From Rhodothermales bacterium (GTDB lineage: Bacteria > Bacteroidota > Rhodothermia > Rhodothermales > UBA10348), in the NCBI GenBank assembly GCA_040221055.1, contig JAVJVN010000015.1, positions 62,001 through 126,000 of the forward strand: 64,000 bases of DNA, written 5' to 3'. Below the pieces are notes generated by a model, which saw only the letters and a list, made by a program, of their open reading frames with translations, had not been told where the DNA came from and did no database searches. Each line of letters begins with the position of its first letter. Positions within the stretch are counted from its first letter, which is position 1. A program made the translations under genes and the position numbers. Positions 9,949-18,583 of this stretch are shown here, piece by piece.

Positions 9949-10380
9949 ATGCTGTCCAACGCCTGCCAATACGGACTCCGCGCCATGATCCATCTGGCCC
10001 AGCAACCGGAAGATGGATTCGTCCCGGTGCGTGAAATCAGCGCATCGCTGGACGTGTCGCACACGTTCCTGGCCAAGATCCTGCAGCAGCTGGTAGCCAA
10101 GGAACTGCTGGTGTCCTTGCGCGGACCGAGCGGCGGCGTACGGCTGGCCCATTCTGCAGACAAGATCCTGCTCAATGACATTGTCGTGGCCATCGACGGC
10201 CGGAAAGTACTTGAATCGTGTGTACTCGGTCTGCCCGGATGCGGCCACCAGGCGCCCTGCCCCATGCATGCCTCCTGGGCCGAAGTCCGGAACCGGTTCT
10301 GCAAGATGCTTGAGGAAACCAGCCTCCAGACGCTCGCCGCGAAGACCAAAGCCGCCGGATTCCGCCTGACCCCGCACTGA
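9949..10380 (+). CDS. Rrf2-family transcriptional regulator (NsrR-like)
   Basis: DNA-binding repressor/sensor of 143 residues. The winged helix spans about 1-70 (SNACQYGLRAMIHLA, then FLAKILQQLVAKELLVSLRGPSGG). Three cysteines, C91, C98 and C104, lie in the loop where NsrR and IscR bind an Fe-S cluster, so it probably senses NO or redox state through a cluster. Start set at ATG 9949; an upstream in-frame ATG would include the operator region. It lies 47 bp ahead of a cytochrome c and nosZ, so nos control is the likely role. NsrR against another Rrf2 subgroup cannot be settled from sequence alone. Confidence 0.85.
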   Translation: MLSNACQYGLRAMIHLAQQPEDGFVPVREISASLDVSHTFLAKILQQLVAKELLVSLRGPSGGVRLAHSADKILLNDIVVAIDGRKVLESCVLGLPGCGHQAPCPMHASWAEVRNRFCKMLEETSLQTLAAKTKAAGFRLTPH

Positions 10381-10427
10381 TGAACCCATTTCCATCCTCC
10401 TATTTCGGACTAAATACTCTTTACTCC

Positions 10428-10895
10428 ATGAAGAAGATACTTCACCCCATCATGGCCCTCCCGCTCCTGCTCGCCGTCCTCCTCCTCGGCGCCTGCGGAT
10501 CCGAAGGTGGCTCTGACAGCAGCGCCGACGGCAGCGCACCCACCGCCGAATCCGGCCTGACCGCCGTCCAACTTGAGCACGGTCTCGGGCCGATTGCTCC
10601 GTTCGATCTCGGCCCCATTGACGCCGCCCTGGCCGAGCGGGGCGCGGACATCTTCAAAATGAAGTGCACGTCGTGCCACAAGATGGAGGGTCGCTATGTG
10701 GGTCCTCCACTGGGCGACATCACCGAGACCCGGTCGCCGGCCTACGTCATGAACATGATCCTGAATCCCCAGGAGATGATCACGGCGCATCCCACGGCCA
10801 AGAAGGTATTCGCCGAATACCTCACACCCATGCCCAATCAAAGCCTGAGCGAAGACGATGCACGCGCCGTGCTCGAATACCTCCGGACGCAATAA
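10428..10895 (+). CDS. Lipoprotein c-type cytochrome of the nos locus
   Basis: Membrane-anchored monohaem cytochrome c, 155 residues. Signal peptide with lipobox LGAC (lipidated C23), a Gly/Ser-rich tether to about residue 55, haem motif CTSCH at 80-84, and a probable axial Met at M135 in LTPMPNQ. It precedes nosZ by 19 bp. Such cytochromes accompany clade II nos clusters and are thought to pass electrons from the quinol-oxidising chain to NosZ, replacing NosR. Start at ATG 10428 chosen because the signal peptide begins there. Confidence 0.88.
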   Translation: MKKILHPIMALPLLLAVLLLGACGSEGGSDSSADGSAPTAESGLTAVQLEHGLGPIAPFDLGPIDAALAERGADIFKMKCTSCHKMEGRYVGPPLGDITETRSPAYVMNMILNPQEMITAHPTAKKVFAEYLTPMPNQSLSEDDARAVLEYLRTQ

Positions 10896-10914
10896 CCAAC
10901 CCATCAGAAGCGCC

Positions 10915-12870
10915 ATGAAACGCATCTCCATCAATCGAATCATCGTCGGCGTGGCCGCCACCCTGCTCATTGGAGCCCTGGCCACGTCGTGCCGTACCGC
11001 CACCGACCAATCCGGCCACGCGGACGCCGCCCAGGCCGTCTATGTGCCCCCGGGCAGCTACGACGAATTCTACTCCTTCATGTCCGGCGGATTCTCCGGC
11101 CAGGTCACCGTCATGGGCCTGCCCTCGGGGCGGCTGCTGAAGACCATCCCCGTGTTTTCCCAGCACGCCGAAAATGGCTGGGGATACGACGAGGAAACCA
11201 AAGCCATGCTGAACACCTCGTACGGATTCGTTCCGTGGGACGATTCGCATCATCCGCAGCTCAGCCAGACGAACGGCGTGCCGGACGGACGGTGGCTGTT
11301 CATCAACGGCAACAACACGCCGCGAATTGCGCGCATCGACCTGAAATCTTTTGAAACGGCTGAGATCGTGGAGATTCCGCTCTCCGCGGGCAACCACGCC
11401 TCGCCTTTCATCACCGAGAACTCGGAATACGTGGTGGCCGCCACGCGCTTCAGCGTGCCTATCCCGCAGCGGGACATTTCGATTTCCGAGTACAAGGAGC
11501 AGTTCAAGGGCACGATTTCGTTCGTACGGGCCGACCGTCCCGGCGAAATGGAAGTCGCCTTCCAGATCATGGTGCCCGGCTATGACTACGACCTGTCCAC
11601 CGCCGGTACGGGTCCCTCGCACGGCTGGGCCTTCCTGTCCACCTACAACGTAGAGCAGGCCAATACGCTCAAGGAAGTCAACGCCAGCCAGCGCGACAAG
11701 GATTTCATTGCCGCCGTGAACTGGAAGCGCGCCGAAGAGTGCGTCGAGGCGGGCAACTTCGAGGAATGGGATGTGACCTACCTGCGCAACGTGAAGCCGC
11801 ACCAGGGTATAGCCACCACCACGACGCTCTCCGGCAGCAAGATGCTGCAGCCCGCCGACTGCGACGGCCTGGTCTACTTTCTGCCGACGCCCAAGTCGCC
11901 CCACGGCGTGGACGTGGATCCCACGGGTGAATTCATTGTGGGCGGTGGCAAGCTGGCCACCGTGCTTCCTGTGCACTCCTTCACGAAGATGCTCAAGGCC
12001 ATCGAGGACAAGGAATTCGAAGGCATGGCCGATGGCATCCCCGTGCTGAAGTACGATGCGATCATTGCCGGGGAAGTTGAGAATGCCGGCCTCGGCCCGC
12101 TCCACACCCAGTTCGACGGCCGCGGCTCGGCCTACACCACGGCCTTCCTGTCCTCGGAAATCGTGAAGTGGGACATCGAGACGTTCACCGTCGTGGACCG
12201 CATTCCGGTCTATTATTCGGTGGGCCACCTCATGATTCCGGGCGGTGACAGCCGCCAGCCGGCCGGAAAATACCTGGTCGCGCTGAACAAGATCACGAAG
12301 GACCGCTACCTCCCGACCGGACCGGAACTGGCCCACTCGGCGCAGCTCATTGACATCTCCGGCGACAAGATGAAGATGCTCCTGGACTTCCCGACCATGG
12401 GCGAGCCGCACTACGCGCAGGCCATTGCGGCGGACCTCGTGACGCCGGATCAGATCAAGATCTATCGCCTTGAAGAAAACGAGCACCCGTACGCGACACT
12501 CTCCGAGGCCGACGCCCGGGTGGTCCGTGAAGGCACCGACGTGCACGTCTACATGACTTCCATCCGGAGCCACTTTGCGCCGGACAACATCGAGGGCATC
12601 CGCGTGGGCGATACGGTGTACTTCCACGTCACCAACCTGGAACAGGACTGGGATGTGCCGCACGGATTCGCCATGCTCGGCGCCAACGCCAGCGAACTGC
12701 TCATCATGCCGGGCGACACCCGCACGCTGGTCTGGAAACCGACCGCCGTGGGCGTCTATCCGTTCTACTGCACGGACTTCTGCTCGGCGCTCCACCAGGA
12801 GATGCAGGGCTACATCCGCGTATCGGACGCCGGCTCCAACGTCCCGATTTCATTCCACACCGGAGGCTGA
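10915..12870 (+). CDS. nosZ: Nitrous-oxide reductase, clade II (Sec-exported)
   Basis: Periplasmic copper enzyme reducing N2O to N2, the last step of denitrification. 651 residues. The N-terminus is an ordinary Sec signal (RIIVGVAATLLIGALATSC) without twin arginines, the mark of clade II. The seven-bladed propeller carries the CuZ histidine motifs, for example DDSHHP, PSHGW, SPHGVDV and HTQFDGRG. The C-terminal cupredoxin domain carries the CuA site C619-x3-C623-x3-H627-x2-M630 (CTDFCSALHQEM). Neighbours are the cytochrome c upstream and NosL, NosD, NosF and NosY downstream. The ATSC at the signal end is a weak lipobox, so lipid anchoring is possible. Confidence 0.97.
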   Translation: MKRISINRIIVGVAATLLIGALATSCRTATDQSGHADAAQAVYVPPGSYDEFYSFMSGGFSGQVTVMGLPSGRLLKTIPVFSQHAENGWGYDEETKAMLNTSYGFVPWDDSHHPQLSQTNGVPDGRWLFINGNNTPRIARIDLKSFETAEIVEIPLSAGNHASPFITENSEYVVAATRFSVPIPQRDISISEYKEQFKGTISFVRADRPGEMEVAFQIMVPGYDYDLSTAGTGPSHGWAFLSTYNVEQANTLKEVNASQRDKDFIAAVNWKRAEECVEAGNFEEWDVTYLRNVKPHQGIATTTTLSGSKMLQPADCDGLVYFLPTPKSPHGVDVDPTGEFIVGGGKLATVLPVHSFTKMLKAIEDKEFEGMADGIPVLKYDAIIAGEVENAGLGPLHTQFDGRGSAYTTAFLSSEIVKWDIETFTVVDRIPVYYSVGHLMIPGGDSRQPAGKYLVALNKITKDRYLPTGPELAHSAQLIDISGDKMKMLLDFPTMGEPHYAQAIAADLVTPDQIKIYRLEENEHPYATLSEADARVVREGTDVHVYMTSIRSHFAPDNIEGIRVGDTVYFHVTNLEQDWDVPHGFAMLGANASELLIMPGDTRTLVWKPTAVGVYPFYCTDFCSALHQEMQGYIRVSDAGSNVPISFHTGG

Positions 12871-12873
12871 GTC

Positions 12874-13947
12874 ATGACCACCCGCAGTCGACTCCTGACG
12901 GCCCTCGCAGGCCTCATGCTCATCACCATGTATTTCTTCCCCCTGTGGAGGATTACGCTCGAAGCACCGCAGTACCCCGAAGGCCTCGGCCTCAGGATCA
13001 TGCTGTCGGATGTCCGGGGAGTGAACGAGTTCGACCTGCAGAACATCAACAACCTGAACCACTACATCGGCATGCAGCGGATTGAACCGGATGCCATTCC
13101 GGAGCTCAAGATCATGCCGTGGGCCATTGCCTTCCTGATTGCCGGCGCCTTCGGCGTCGCGCTCCTGGGGCGGCGGCGCTGGCTCACGACCTGGGTCGTG
13201 CTGTTCGGCCTGCTGTCGCTGGTCGGCCTGGTGGATTTCTGGTTGTGGGAGTACGACTACGGGCACAACCTGGACACGTCGACGGCCGCCATCGTGGTGC
13301 CCGGCATGTCCTACCAGCCGCCCCTCATTGGATCGAAGCAACTGCTCAACTTCAAAGCCCACTCCTGGCCGGGAGTGGGCGGTTGGGCGGCCTTCGCTGC
13401 ATTGGGGCTTGGCATGGTGGCGTGGGGGCTCGATCGGCCGAAGCGCCGCCGGAAATTCAGCGCCAAACCGTCCGCCGGTGCGGCCCTCGGCGCCCTGGCC
13501 CTGCCCCTGCTCCTCGTGGCCGGCTGCACGCCGGAACCCGAGCCCTTCCATCTCGGCCAGGACGAGGGTGCCTACTGCCGGATGACCATTGACGATGCCC
13601 GGTTCGCCTCGCAGATCGTCATGAAAACCGGACGGGTATACAAATTCGACTCCATCGAATGCCTGTCCCGCTACCTGGCCGAACAGGTCCAGGATGAAAC
13701 CGACGTGCATTCCGTCTGGGTGTCCGACGCCGCCGAGCCCGGCCAGCTGGTGAACGTCACCGAGGCCGTCTTCGTGCAGCACGAACGACTCCGCTCGCCC
13801 ATGGGCGGGGGATGGGCCGCGTTCGCATCGGTGGCCTCGGCGCAGGAAACCGTCCCGGACATCGATCCCGACGCGGACGTGCACACCTGGTTGTCCATGC
13901 GCCGCGTGAGCCACGCATCACTCGGAACGAGACCGTCGGGTATGTAA
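12874..13947 (+). CDS. Fusion of a nos-cluster multi-pass membrane protein with NosL copper chaperone
   Basis: 357-residue protein in the nosL position, 3 bp after nosZ. Residues 1-185 hold four predicted TM helices (about 7-25, 80-99, 104-125, 166-186) separated by a large loop, then a basic stretch KRRRK. Residues 201-218 look like a complete lipoprotein signal (GALALPLLLVAGC), followed by NosL with the Cu(I) motif YCRM (C235, M237) and a second cysteine C263. NosL supplies copper to the CuZ site of NosZ. NosL is normally a free lipoprotein; here its signal sits in frame inside a longer protein with no stop. An internal start could also yield separate NosL. Confidence 0.82.
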   Translation: MTTRSRLLTALAGLMLITMYFFPLWRITLEAPQYPEGLGLRIMLSDVRGVNEFDLQNINNLNHYIGMQRIEPDAIPELKIMPWAIAFLIAGAFGVALLGRRRWLTTWVVLFGLLSLVGLVDFWLWEYDYGHNLDTSTAAIVVPGMSYQPPLIGSKQLLNFKAHSWPGVGGWAAFAALGLGMVAWGLDRPKRRRKFSAKPSAGAALGALALPLLLVAGCTPEPEPFHLGQDEGAYCRMTIDDARFASQIVMKTGRVYKFDSIECLSRYLAEQVQDETDVHSVWVSDAAEPGQLVNVTEAVFVQHERLRSPMGGGWAAFASVASAQETVPDIDPDADVHTWLSMRRVSHASLGTRPSGM

Positions 13948-13949
13948 TC

Positions 13950-15167
13950 ATGTTTGTACGGGTGATGCTCTTCGTGGCGCTGGCCTTCGCCGCCGCGCCG
14001 GCCATGCCCGCCCCGGCCCAATCGCTCGCCGAGCGCCTGGAACGCGCCGCGCCCTACGATACGCTCCGCATTCCCGCCGGGACCTGGACCGAGACCACGC
14101 TCCACATCCGGAAGCCGGTCGTACTCGTGGGCGAGCCGGGAGCCCGGCTGAAAGGCGACGGATCGCACGAGTTGATCGTGATCCTGAGCGACGACGTGAC
14201 CATCCAGGGGCTGGACCTGTCCGGCGTCGGTCGGACGTTCATGGAAGACCGGGCGGCCATCCGCGTGCAGGATGCATCGCGCTGCCGGATAGCCGACAAT
14301 ACCTTCAGCGATGTGTTTTTCGGCGTGTACATGGCCCGGGCGGCCGACTGCACGGTGTCGGGCAACACGCTGAGCGCCAATTTCGAGCGCGAAACCACAG
14401 GCGGCAACGCCATCCATTCGTGGTACAGCAACCGGCTGCATATCGTAGATAATGTCATTACCGGATTCCGGGACGGCATCTACCTCGAGTTCACGAACGA
14501 TTCGGAGGTGGCCGGCAACCGCTCGGACCACAACCTGCGGTACGGATTGCATTTCATGTTCTCGGACCGCTGCAGCTACGACCGCAATTCGTTCTCGGAC
14601 AACAGGGCCGGTGTGGCGGTCATGTACGCCGACGGGTTGTCCATGCGGGACAACACGTTCCAGCGGGCCTGGGGATCATCGGCCTACGGCCTCCTGCTCA
14701 AGGAAATCCGGCGGGGCGAAATCCTGGGCAACACGTTCCAGGGCAATTCCGTGGGCATCCTCATGGAATCGACCGATGCCATGGATTTCCACGGCAACCA
14801 GTTCCTCGAAAACGGTTGGGCCATCAAGATGATGGCGAGCTCCATCGGCAACACCTTTGAAGACAACGTCTTTGCCGGTAATACCTTCGACATCGCCACG
14901 AACAGCCGCTCGTCCACCAGTCGCTTCACGGCCAATTACTGGGACCGCTACACGGGCTACGACCTGGACCGCGACGGCTTCGGCGACGTCCCCTTCCGGC
15001 CCGTTTCGCTCTTTTCCGTACTCGCCGAGCGACACGAGGCCATGCTCTACCTGTACCGCAGCGTCCTCGTGGATCTGCTCAACACGGCCGAAAGCCTGCT
15101 CCCGGTGCTCACGCCCGTTGACCTGGCCGACCACCGTCCGCGCATGGTGCTACCAACAACAAGATGA
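13950..15167 (+). CDS. nosD: NosD, periplasmic NosZ maturation protein
   Basis: Periplasmic right-handed beta-helix protein required with NosFY for CuZ site assembly. 405 residues with a signal peptide (LFVALAFAAAPAMPAPAQS) and many parallel beta-helix coils of the CASH/NosD type (for example NRLHIVDNVITGFRDGIYLE and YGLLLKEIRRGEILGNTFQG), ending after the conserved NYWDRYTGYDLDRDGFGDVPF. Start at ATG 13950, two bases after the NosL stop; the longer upstream reading frame lies inside the NosL gene. The stop overlaps the nosF start (ATGA). Confidence 0.93.
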   Translation: MFVRVMLFVALAFAAAPAMPAPAQSLAERLERAAPYDTLRIPAGTWTETTLHIRKPVVLVGEPGARLKGDGSHELIVILSDDVTIQGLDLSGVGRTFMEDRAAIRVQDASRCRIADNTFSDVFFGVYMARAADCTVSGNTLSANFERETTGGNAIHSWYSNRLHIVDNVITGFRDGIYLEFTNDSEVAGNRSDHNLRYGLHFMFSDRCSYDRNSFSDNRAGVAVMYADGLSMRDNTFQRAWGSSAYGLLLKEIRRGEILGNTFQGNSVGILMESTDAMDFHGNQFLENGWAIKMMASSIGNTFEDNVFAGNTFDIATNSRSSTSRFTANYWDRYTGYDLDRDGFGDVPFRPVSLFSVLAERHEAMLYLYRSVLVDLLNTAESLLPVLTPVDLADHRPRMVLPTTR

Positions 15168-15901
15168 AACTCCTTCCACACGATACGCCGCCCATCTCCA
15201 TCAGCGGGCTCATGAAATCCTTCGGCACGAACCAGGTGCTGGCGGGCATTGACCTCACGTTCGGTGCGGGTGAAACCACCGCCATCGTCGGTCCGAACGG
15301 CGCCGGGAAAACGACGCTCATCAAGAGCCTGCTGGGGCTCGTCCACCCGGATGCCGGTGTCCTGGAAGTCGGAGGCCTGCCAGCCGGGTCGGACGGCGAC
15401 TACCGCCGACTCATCGGATACATGCCGCAAAGTGCCCGTTTCCCCGACGGGATGTCGGCGCGCGACATGATTGCACTCGTCCGCCGCCTGCGTGACCCGA
15501 AGACACCCATCGATACCTCGCTCATCCGCACCCTCGGGCTTTCCGGCGAAATGGACAAGCCCTTCCGGACCCTGTCGGGCGGAACGCGGCAGAAAGTATC
15601 GGCGGTCCTCGCGTTCATGTACACGCCGCCCATCTATATCCTGGACGAGCCTACGGCCGGTCTGGACCCCGTGTCCAGCGCGGCCCTGAAGGACCACATC
15701 CTCGCGGTCCGCGAACGCGGGGCCACCGTGCTCCTGACGTCGCATGTCATGGCCGACCTCGAAGAGCTCTGCGATCGCATTGTCTTCCTTTTGGACGGAC
15801 GCGTCCGCTTCGACGGATCGTTGTCGGATTTGCGCGCCCGCACCGGCCAACCCCGGCTCGAACGCGCCATTGCCCGCATCCTGGAGGGAGAAGCCGCATG
15901 A
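15164..15901 (+). CDS. nosF: NosF, ABC transporter ATPase for NosZ maturation
   Basis: Cytoplasmic ATPase of the NosDFY complex. 245 residues with Walker A GPNGAGKTT, signature LSGGTRQK and Walker B YILDEPTAGLDP, followed by the switch His in LTSHVM. Starts inside the nosD stop and its own stop overlaps nosY, so D, F and Y should be made in fixed ratio. The complex is thought to export a sulfur species or remodel NosZ for CuZ formation; the substrate is a family-level inference. Confidence 0.93.
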   Translation: MKLLPHDTPPISISGLMKSFGTNQVLAGIDLTFGAGETTAIVGPNGAGKTTLIKSLLGLVHPDAGVLEVGGLPAGSDGDYRRLIGYMPQSARFPDGMSARDMIALVRRLRDPKTPIDTSLIRTLGLSGEMDKPFRTLSGGTRQKVSAVLAFMYTPPIYILDEPTAGLDPVSSAALKDHILAVRERGATVLLTSHVMADLEELCDRIVFLLDGRVRFDGSLSDLRARTGQPRLERAIARILEGEAA

Positions 15902-16689
15902 ACACCGTCCAAACCATCTTCCGCTTCCAGGTCGGCGATGCACTCCGCAGCCGCTGGCTCATCCTGCACTTCCTGCTGTTCCTGTTGCTGACCGAAGGGC
16001 TGCTGCTGGCCTCCGGCTTCTCCGACAAGGCCCTTGTCAGCCTCATCAATGTGGTCCTGCTGCTGGTCCCCCTCATCAGTCTCGTGTTCGGGGTCATCCA
16101 CCAGTACAACGCCCGCGAATTCGTGGAGCTGCTGCTGACCCAACCGGTGCGTCGCCGCGACCTGTTTGCCGGCCTGCTGGCGGGAATAGGCGTGCCCATG
16201 ACGCTGTCGTTCGTCCTCGGGATATTCCTTCCGTTCGCCTGGCACGGCGGACTCGACCCGGTGCAGGGCTCGCGGTTGTTCGCGCTGCTCGGACTCGGAT
16301 CCGTGCTCACGTTGACCTGCATTTCGGTCGCCGTAGCCGTCTCCATCCGGCAGACGGATCGCATCCGCGGCATTGGCCTCGCGCTGTTCCTGTGGCTGGC
16401 CTACGCCGTGCTGTTCGACGGCGCCATCATGCTGAGCGTCGTGCTGCTGGACCACTGGCCCATCGAGAAGGCCATGATCGTGGTAATGCTCATGAACCCC
16501 GTCGACATCATCCGCCTGGTCCTGCTGCAGGTGTTCGATGCCGCCGCCATGATGGGCTACACCGGCGCCGTGTTCACCCGATTCTTCGAAGATGGCATGG
16601 GATACGCCGTGGCCGCGACCGCCCTCTCGTTCTGGCTCATCCTGCCCACCTGGCTGGCCCGCCACGCATTCCTGCGGAAAGATTTCTGA
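15898..16689 (+). CDS. nosY: NosY, ABC transporter permease for NosZ maturation
   Basis: Integral membrane partner of NosF, 263 residues with about six TM helices (for example LILHFLLFLLLTEGLLLASGF, VVLLLVPLISLVFGVI and GIGLALFLWLAYAVLF). The second cytoplasmic stretch carries the conserved REFVELLLTQPVRRRDLFAG segment of the NosY/ABC-2 family. Last gene of the nos operon; the 215-bp repeat element follows 13 bp later. Confidence 0.92.
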   Translation: MNTVQTIFRFQVGDALRSRWLILHFLLFLLLTEGLLLASGFSDKALVSLINVVLLLVPLISLVFGVIHQYNAREFVELLLTQPVRRRDLFAGLLAGIGVPMTLSFVLGIFLPFAWHGGLDPVQGSRLFALLGLGSVLTLTCISVAVAVSIRQTDRIRGIGLALFLWLAYAVLFDGAIMLSVVLLDHWPIEKAMIVVMLMNPVDIIRLVLLQVFDAAAMMGYTGAVFTRFFEDGMGYAVAATALSFWLILPTWLARHAFLRKDF

Positions 16690-16702
16690 TGCGCGGCGTA
16701 TT

Positions 16703-16917
16703 AGAAGGCTGTTGGGCATGTGGAGGACCTCTCGTTCGGAGCGGCATAACATTTGGATGATGTCATGCCGCCCGAACCCGAAGGGAACGAGGGGGTTACG
16801 GGCGGATACTGCGTCATGGCTCCTCCACGATACAGTAGCATCGCGTCGTCGCCCTTCCTTGTCTGCGCCTCGTAAGACCCCCGTTCGAGAGGCCCTCCAC
16901 ATGCCCAACAGCCTTCT
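16703..16917. repeat. MITE-like element with 32-bp terminal inverted repeats
   Basis: The ends (16703-16734 and 16886-16917) are inverted copies identical at 31 of 32 positions, beginning AGAAGGCTGTTGGG. Inside are two further hairpins: 16741-16752 with 16760-16771 (12-bp stem, one mismatch), and GC-rich arms around 16770-16805. There is no reading frame with a recognisable product and no clear target-site duplication. It fills the gap between nosY and truC and ends 5 bp before the truC start. A non-autonomous transposable element is the simplest reading; a structured RNA is the alternative. Confidence 0.65.
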
Positions 16918-16922
16918 GGCCG

Positions 16923-17648
16923 ATGCCTTCCATCCTGTACCAGACCGAACACCTCGTCGTCGTCGACAAGCCGGCGGGCATGCTCGTGCACCGGACGGCC
17001 CGGGACAAGGACGAAACAACGTTCCTGGTGCAGACGGTGCGGGATATGACGGGGCGACACGTGTATCCCGTGCACCGGCTGGACAAGCCCACATCGGGGA
17101 CGCTCATACTGGCGTTTGACCCGGAGACGACCGCCGATCTGTCTCGGCTTCTGGCCGAGCGGCGGTTGCACCGGACGTACGTCGCGCTCGTTCGGGGCTG
17201 GGTCCATGAGCCGGTGCGTATTGACTATCCATTGACACGGGTATCGGTCCGGGACGGTGGACCGGCAGATGCCCCCCGCCGCGAGGCCATTACCAACGTA
17301 GAGCCCGTGACGCTATATGATATTAAAGTACCTGCTGGAAGATATGATAGTGCTCGCTATACATATTTGAAGTTATATCCGGAGACCGGGCGAACGCACC
17401 AGCTTCGCAGGCATCTCAAGCACGTGAACCACCCCATAATCGGCGATCGCAAGTACGGGGATCGGGACCATAACGCGTTGTGGGCCAGCCCCGGCCTGTC
17501 TGGACTCATGCTGCACGCCCAATCCGTGACCCTCCCCGACGGGACGACCGTGGAAGCACCCCTGCCCGAGCGGTTTGTCCGGGCGCTGGAGTGGCTGTCG
17601 GGCGGGAATCAGTCCGAACCGAAGGGCGCGTTGGGCGCCCCGCCCTGA
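16923..17648 (+). CDS. truC: RluA-family tRNA pseudouridine synthase (TruC-like)
   Basis: Converts a uridine in tRNA (U65 in the TruC subgroup) to pseudouridine. 241 residues, the compact TruC size without an S4 domain. Conserved VVDKPAGMLVHR start motif, catalytic HRLDKPTSGTL (catalytic Asp within it) and YPETGRTHQLRRHLKHVNHPIIGD. Start at ATG 16923. The 3' end overlaps the convergent mscS gene by 40 bp. A patch at about 17300-17385 is AT-rich with codons unlike the rest of the gene, although the encoded protein is normal for the family. Confidence 0.85.
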   Translation: MPSILYQTEHLVVVDKPAGMLVHRTARDKDETTFLVQTVRDMTGRHVYPVHRLDKPTSGTLILAFDPETTADLSRLLAERRLHRTYVALVRGWVHEPVRIDYPLTRVSVRDGGPADAPRREAITNVEPVTLYDIKVPAGRYDSARYTYLKLYPETGRTHQLRRHLKHVNHPIIGDRKYGDRDHNALWASPGLSGLMLHAQSVTLPDGTTVEAPLPERFVRALEWLSGGNQSEPKGALGAPP

Positions 17649-18583
17649 ACATGGATGGTCCGCTGCGGGAAGGGGATTTCAATCCCGTCGGCGTCGAAGG
17701 CAGATTTGATGGCGCGGCGCAGTTGGCGCTCGGCCTCCCACTGTTCGCCCGGAATGACCATGACAATGACCCGTACGTTCACAGAGCTCTCGGCGAAGTC
17801 GGTAATGCCTTGTACCAGCGGATTTTCCTCTTTCAGGATATCCCGATGCTCTTCGGCCCATGCCAATGCCACCCGCTCCATGACCTGCATGACCCGCTCA
17901 TGGTCATCGGCATAGGACAGGCCCACGTTCACGATGACGCGTGCGAAGTCGATGGAGCGGTTGCCGAACACGCGAAGTTCGCCGGCAGGCACCATGAGCA
18001 GTTCACCGTTGAACCGGCGCACTTTGATGAGGCGAACCCCGATGTACTCGACCACGCCCTCATCCTGCCCGATCCGGATGACGTCGCCCACGTGGATGGA
18101 ATCGTCAAACAACAGCAACACCCCGGAAATCACATCCTTCACCAACGACTGCGCGCCAAAACCGATGGCAATACCGGCAATACCGGCCGTCGCCACAAGC
18201 GCAGCCACATCCACTTCCAGCTGACTCAGCACCGTGATGAAGGCCACCGGCCAGACGATGTAGCGGACCGTCGAAAGGAGCAGGCTTTTGATGGTAAATG
18301 CCCGCTGGCGCCGCGGATGGATGAGCGGAAGGTCCTCGAACCGGAGGGACCACCGGTGCGTCGCCTTGTCCGCAATACTGATGATGAACCACGCTGCAAT
18401 CAAGATGACGGCGATCACGAGGCCCTTCTGGCCGATGGAGACCCACGCGCTCGCATCCAGCAGGCCGCCCTCGAACGCCTGGGCGATGGGGTCGGGCGAC
18501 GCGGGGAGCGCGGCGGCGGAATCGGCCGCCGTACCGGCCGCATCCTGGGCCGATTTGAGCAACCGGAGGGCTTGTTGGGGCAT
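17609..18583 (-). CDS. MscS-family mechanosensitive ion channel
   Basis: Small-conductance mechanosensitive channel that opens under membrane tension after hypo-osmotic shock. 324 residues: an N-terminal helix, TM helices at roughly 45-67 and 95-125, the pore helix TM3 with GIAGIAIGFGAQSLVKD, the beta domain LLLFDDSIHVGDVIRIG, and the alpha/beta cytoplasmic cage. Starts at ATG 18583, sharing one base with the CorA stop; ATG 18592, three codons upstream, is an alternative. Coupled to corA, so both respond to ionic or osmotic conditions. Confidence 0.9.
   Translation of the reverse strand: MPQQALRLLKSAQDAAGTAADSAAALPASPDPIAQAFEGGLLDASAWVSIGQKGLVIAVILIAAWFIISIADKATHRWSLRFEDLPLIHPRRQRAFTIKSLLLSTVRYIVWPVAFITVLSQLEVDVAALVATAGIAGIAIGFGAQSLVKDVISGVLLLFDDSIHVGDVIRIGQDEGVVEYIGVRLIKVRRFNGELLMVPAGELRVFGNRSIDFARVIVNVGLSYADDHERVMQVMERVALAWAEEHRDILKEENPLVQGITDFAESSVNVRVIVMVIPGEQWEAERQLRRAIKSAFDADGIEIPFPQRTIHVQGGAPNAPFGSD

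Noticed and set aside
10822-12795. Long minus-strand open frame of 657 codons opposite nosZ
   Set aside because: It is the mirror of a high-GC gene with strong third-position bias; its translation is Arg/His/Gly-rich with no domain.
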